From contig DLOI01000054.1 of assembly GCA_002477185.1 (NCBI GenBank), positions 1,373-8,717 of the forward strand: DNA of 7,345 bases, given 5' to 3'. This document shows, in pieces, positions 5,432 through 7,345 of the stretch; the first letter of the stretch is position 1; every line of letters starts with the position of its first letter. The notes below the pieces were generated by a model, which worked only from the letters and a program-made list of their open reading frames with translations, did no database searches and was not told the DNA's origin. A program made the translations under genes and the position numbers. Source of the stretch: Alphaproteobacteria bacterium UBA7488 (GTDB lineage: Bacteria > Pseudomonadota > Alphaproteobacteria > CAAHEQ01 > UBA3637).

Positions 5432-6514
5432 ATGAATTTTAAATCAAAACGATTTGTTATTATTGGGGCTGGAAATGGAGGGCAATCTTTAGCGGGAGAT
5501 CTTATACTCAAAGGAGTAAATGTTCAGGCCATTTATAACCGAGGTTCCGAAAAGATTAAACCGATTCAAGAAAAAGGCGGTATTCAATTATCAGGGCCAA
5601 TTGTTAATGGATTTGCCCCTATTTCGTTAGTAACTTCAAATCTGGAAAAAGCTATAAAGGCAGGAAATATATTTTTGGTCGCCATCACAGCAAACGCACA
5701 AAAAGACTTTGCAAAAAAAGTTGCCCCTTATGTCAATAAATCACAAACATTTTTATTAATTCCCGGTTATATAGGAAGTTCTATTGCATTTGCCAGAGCG
5801 TTAAAAGATGCGGGAGTTCAAGAGATGCCACTTATAGGCGAAGCGCTTAGCCTCCCATATGCAACCAGACTAATTGCACCTGCTCATGCAGGGATAAAAT
5901 CAAGAAAATTAATTTTTCCGATTGCAGCTTTTCCTGCCTCAAGAAATAAGGAATTATATAATAATATTAGACCAGCAATTTCTGAAACTATTTTATTTTC
6001 AAATACTTTTGAAATTGGCTTCAATAATCCCAATCCAATTTCTCACACTGTATATTATTTATTCAATTTGGGAAAAGTTGAATCAACAGAAGGTAAAATC
6101 GGCGATTTTCACAGCTGGGGTACGCCTATTGTTGATAGGATAAAAAACGACCTGGATAATGAACGAATTTCCATTACTCGTTGTATGGGTATAAAAGCTT
6201 ATTCTTATAATCAGCTTGGCGAAATGGCATATAAAGATATTCATTATACACCTATTAAACAAGAGTTGGATAAACTACCTCCAACATCTTACCAAATACC
6301 TGACAGATTTATTGATGAAGATATACCAATGGGACTTATTCCTCTACAAAGTTTTGGGAAATTATTGAAAATTCCTACGCCAACTACTGATCTTATTATC
6401 CAAATGGCTAATATGGTAAGACAAAAAGATTTTGCCAAAGAAGGGACAAACATTACTAATTTAGGACTAAAAAAAATGTCCTCTGAACAAATGATAAACT
6501 ATATTAATTTTTAA
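5432..6514 (+). CDS. NAD(P)-dependent opine (octopine/nopaline-type) dehydrogenase
   Basis: The 360-residue product has the two-domain layout of the octopine/nopaline dehydrogenase family. The N-terminal Rossmann fold carries the dinucleotide-binding GAGNGG at 12-17. The C-terminal domain shows NPNPISH at 199-205 (His205 is the likely catalytic histidine), WGTPIVDRIKNDLDNER at 229-245, and the closing DRFIDEDIPMGLIPLQSFG / PTPTTDLIIQMANM block. Such enzymes reductively couple the amino group of an amino acid to an alpha-keto acid such as pyruvate, or run the reverse reaction, with NAD(P)H, in the cytoplasm. The substrates cannot be read from the sequence. No opine transporter, nicotianamine-like synthase or catabolic partner is nearby. 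The gene is AT-richer than its neighbours and encodes 8 of its 12 arginines with AGA or AGG, against almost none elsewhere in the window, which suggests acquisition by transfer. The family call is firm; the specificity is open. Confidence 0.88.
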   Translation: MNFKSKRFVIIGAGNGGQSLAGDLILKGVNVQAIYNRGSEKIKPIQEKGGIQLSGPIVNGFAPISLVTSNLEKAIKAGNIFLVAITANAQKDFAKKVAPYVNKSQTFLLIPGYIGSSIAFARALKDAGVQEMPLIGEALSLPYATRLIAPAHAGIKSRKLIFPIAAFPASRNKELYNNIRPAISETILFSNTFEIGFNNPNPISHTVYYLFNLGKVESTEGKIGDFHSWGTPIVDRIKNDLDNERISITRCMGIKAYSYNQLGEMAYKDIHYTPIKQELDKLPPTSYQIPDRFIDEDIPMGLIPLQSFGKLLKIPTPTTDLIIQMANMVRQKDFAKEGTNITNLGLKKMSSEQMINYINF

Positions 6515-6560
6515 AGATTCAAAACAACAATTCACAACGACAATTTTACACACAATTCTA

Positions 6561-6589
6561 TTTACATTTAAACTATATTGTCTTATAAA
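6561..6589 (+). promoter_or_regulatory. Promoter of the chromate transporter pair
   Basis: TTTACA (6561-6566) and TATAAA (6584-6589) are separated by exactly 17 bases, each one mismatch from consensus. The transcript would start near 6596, leaving a leader of about 80 bases before the ATG at 6677. Confidence 0.55.
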
Positions 6590-6601
6590 GAAAACGATAA
6601 C

Positions 6602-6644
6602 CGAATAATATTTTTACACATGAAATGATGCCAGAGATTATTCG
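6602..6644 (+). repeat. Inverted repeat in the chromate transporter leader
   Basis: CGAATAAT (6602-6609) and ATTATTCG (6637-6644) are a perfect 8-base inverted repeat with a 27-base interior. It lies just behind the predicted transcription start and is followed by CTTTT. It could be a leader hairpin with attenuator-like shape or a widely spaced protein-binding site; the wide loop makes an efficient terminator unlikely. Confidence 0.4.
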
Positions 6645-6676
6645 CTTTTAAACAACTATGCATTAAGGAAATAGGT

Positions 6677-7300
6677 ATGACGCCTCACGAATTATCATTT
6701 AACGAACGTCTTCTTTTATTATTCGGCAGTTTCTTTAAAATCGCCCTTTTCGTTGTGGGCGGCGGTTTGGCTATGCTGCCCGTTATTGAAGAAGTTTTCG
6801 TCAAAAAACACAAGCTTTTAACCCATAATCAGATTTTAGATATGATTGTACTGACCCAAACGGTACCGGGTTTGATAGCCGTCAACGCCGCCGTGTATGT
6901 CGGCACGAAAATCGCCGGCGCTTTGGGTGCGTTAATCGCGCTGTTCGGCGTCATTTTGCCATCAATGGTCATTATTATCATAATCGCTTGGTTTTTCCCG
7001 AATTTAGACACAAACAATCCGTATCTTATCGCATTCTTTTTAGGTGTCAAAGCCTGTGTGACAGGCATGTTTATCGTCACAGCCATCCGCGTTGCGCGCA
7101 AAACCTTAACCAACTGGGTGGACGGCATTTTAGTGTTTTGCTTTTTTGTGTTGGTATTATGCAAAGTCAACCCCGGTTTGGTTATTTTGGCATCTGTGCC
7201 GGTCGGATACGCTTATGTCGTTATTGTGCATAAACGTCATATGAAAATGCAAAAGCTGATTGAAAAAAATTCTGATTTAGACGAGGCAAAAAATGACTAA
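6677..7300 (+). CDS. Chromate transporter, single CHR domain, first of a pair
   Basis: The 207-residue product is one CHR domain, half the length of classical ChrA (about 400), so it belongs to the short-chain form that usually works as two separate proteins. The signature GGGLAMLP lies at 28-35 and QTVPGLIAVNAAVYVG at 61-76, matching the family's conserved glycine- and proline-rich motifs. Hydrophobic stretches at about 12-35, 52-75, 80-107, 115-138, 148-163 and 166-185 suggest about six membrane passes in the inner membrane; the tail is charged and soluble. ChrA exports chromate in characterised cases, but many homologues have unknown anion substrates, so chromate itself is not assured. AAGGAA at 6665-6670 supports the ATG. 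The stop overlaps the next gene by eight bases. GC content is higher than in the preceding opine dehydrogenase gene, and all four arginine codons are CGN. Confidence 0.92.
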   Translation: MTPHELSFNERLLLLFGSFFKIALFVVGGGLAMLPVIEEVFVKKHKLLTHNQILDMIVLTQTVPGLIAVNAAVYVGTKIAGALGALIALFGVILPSMVIIIIIAWFFPNLDTNNPYLIAFFLGVKACVTGMFIVTAIRVARKTLTNWVDGILVFCFFVLVLCKVNPGLVILASVPVGYAYVVIVHKRHMKMQKLIEKNSDLDEAKND

Positions 7301-7345
7301 TATAACCCTCTTTCTTTTATTTGCCAAATTCGGCGCCTTATGTTT
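7293..7345 (+). CDS. Chromate transporter, second CHR half (5' partial, cut by window end)
   Basis: Only 17 complete codons are visible, running from ATG at 7293 in a frame that overlaps the previous gene by eight bases. The ribosome site GAGG at 7283-7286 is well spaced. The residues MTNITLFLLFAKFGALC resemble the start of a CHR domain, where a phenylalanine-rich helix leads into a GGG motif that would lie just beyond the window. The overlap and order match known paired short-chain CHR genes, so a second half of the transporter is the natural reading. Confidence 0.75.
   Translation, partial: MTNITLFLLFAKFGALC

Noticed and set aside
5175..6646. Ten-base inverted match AGCGAATAAT (5175-5184) / ATTATTCGCT (6637-6646) flanking the opine dehydrogenase gene, as possible mobile-element ends
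   Set aside because: In about 1.5 kb of AT-rich sequence a ten-base match is expected by chance. The similarity does not extend beyond ten bases, and there is no transposase or target-site duplication.

Overview
The window looks like a chromosomal segment of a low-GC alphaproteobacterium, probably one of the uncultured host- or gut-associated lineages. The clearest taxonomic sign is a perfect GTTC-N7-GTTC motif upstream of umuD, which is the LexA (SOS) operator of Alphaproteobacteria. The genus cannot be named from this sequence.

Layout, left to right. (1) Positions 145-852 (+) encode a pirin-family cupin with all four metal ligands. (2) A convergent minus-strand block follows: an unrecognised membrane/coiled-coil protein (913-1689) with its own promoter; then the SOS mutagenesis pair umuD-umuC (3479 to 1763), overlapping by 17 bases and led by the LexA box; then two paralogous type IV pilin-like/pseudopilin genes (3676-4170 and 4249-4722). 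The downstream pilin gene ends in a run of ten G's. (3) After an AT-rich spacer, a tRNA-Arg(UCU) gene at 4999-5075 (+) has a consensus promoter and a long AT-rich hairpin behind it. (4) Positions 5076-5431 are non-coding and AT-rich. (5) Positions 5432-6514 (+) encode an octopine/nopaline-type opine dehydrogenase. It is visibly AT-richer than its neighbours and prefers AGA for arginine, unlike every other gene here. (6) A pair of overlapping single-domain chromate transporter genes starts at 6677; the second is cut by the window end.

How the genes work together. UmuD and UmuC form DNA polymerase V, expected to be induced by DNA damage through LexA and RecA. The two pilin-like genes probably form one operon, but no assembly ATPase, platform protein or prepilin peptidase is present in the window. 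The two CHR proteins probably act as a heteromeric transporter. Pirin and opine dehydrogenase have no functional partners here. I see no insertion sequence, CRISPR array or defence operon. The points most worth a second look are the G10 tract at the pilin 3' end, the compositional oddity of the opine dehydrogenase gene beside tRNA-Arg, and the unrecognised 258-residue membrane protein. I found no convincing new multi-gene system.
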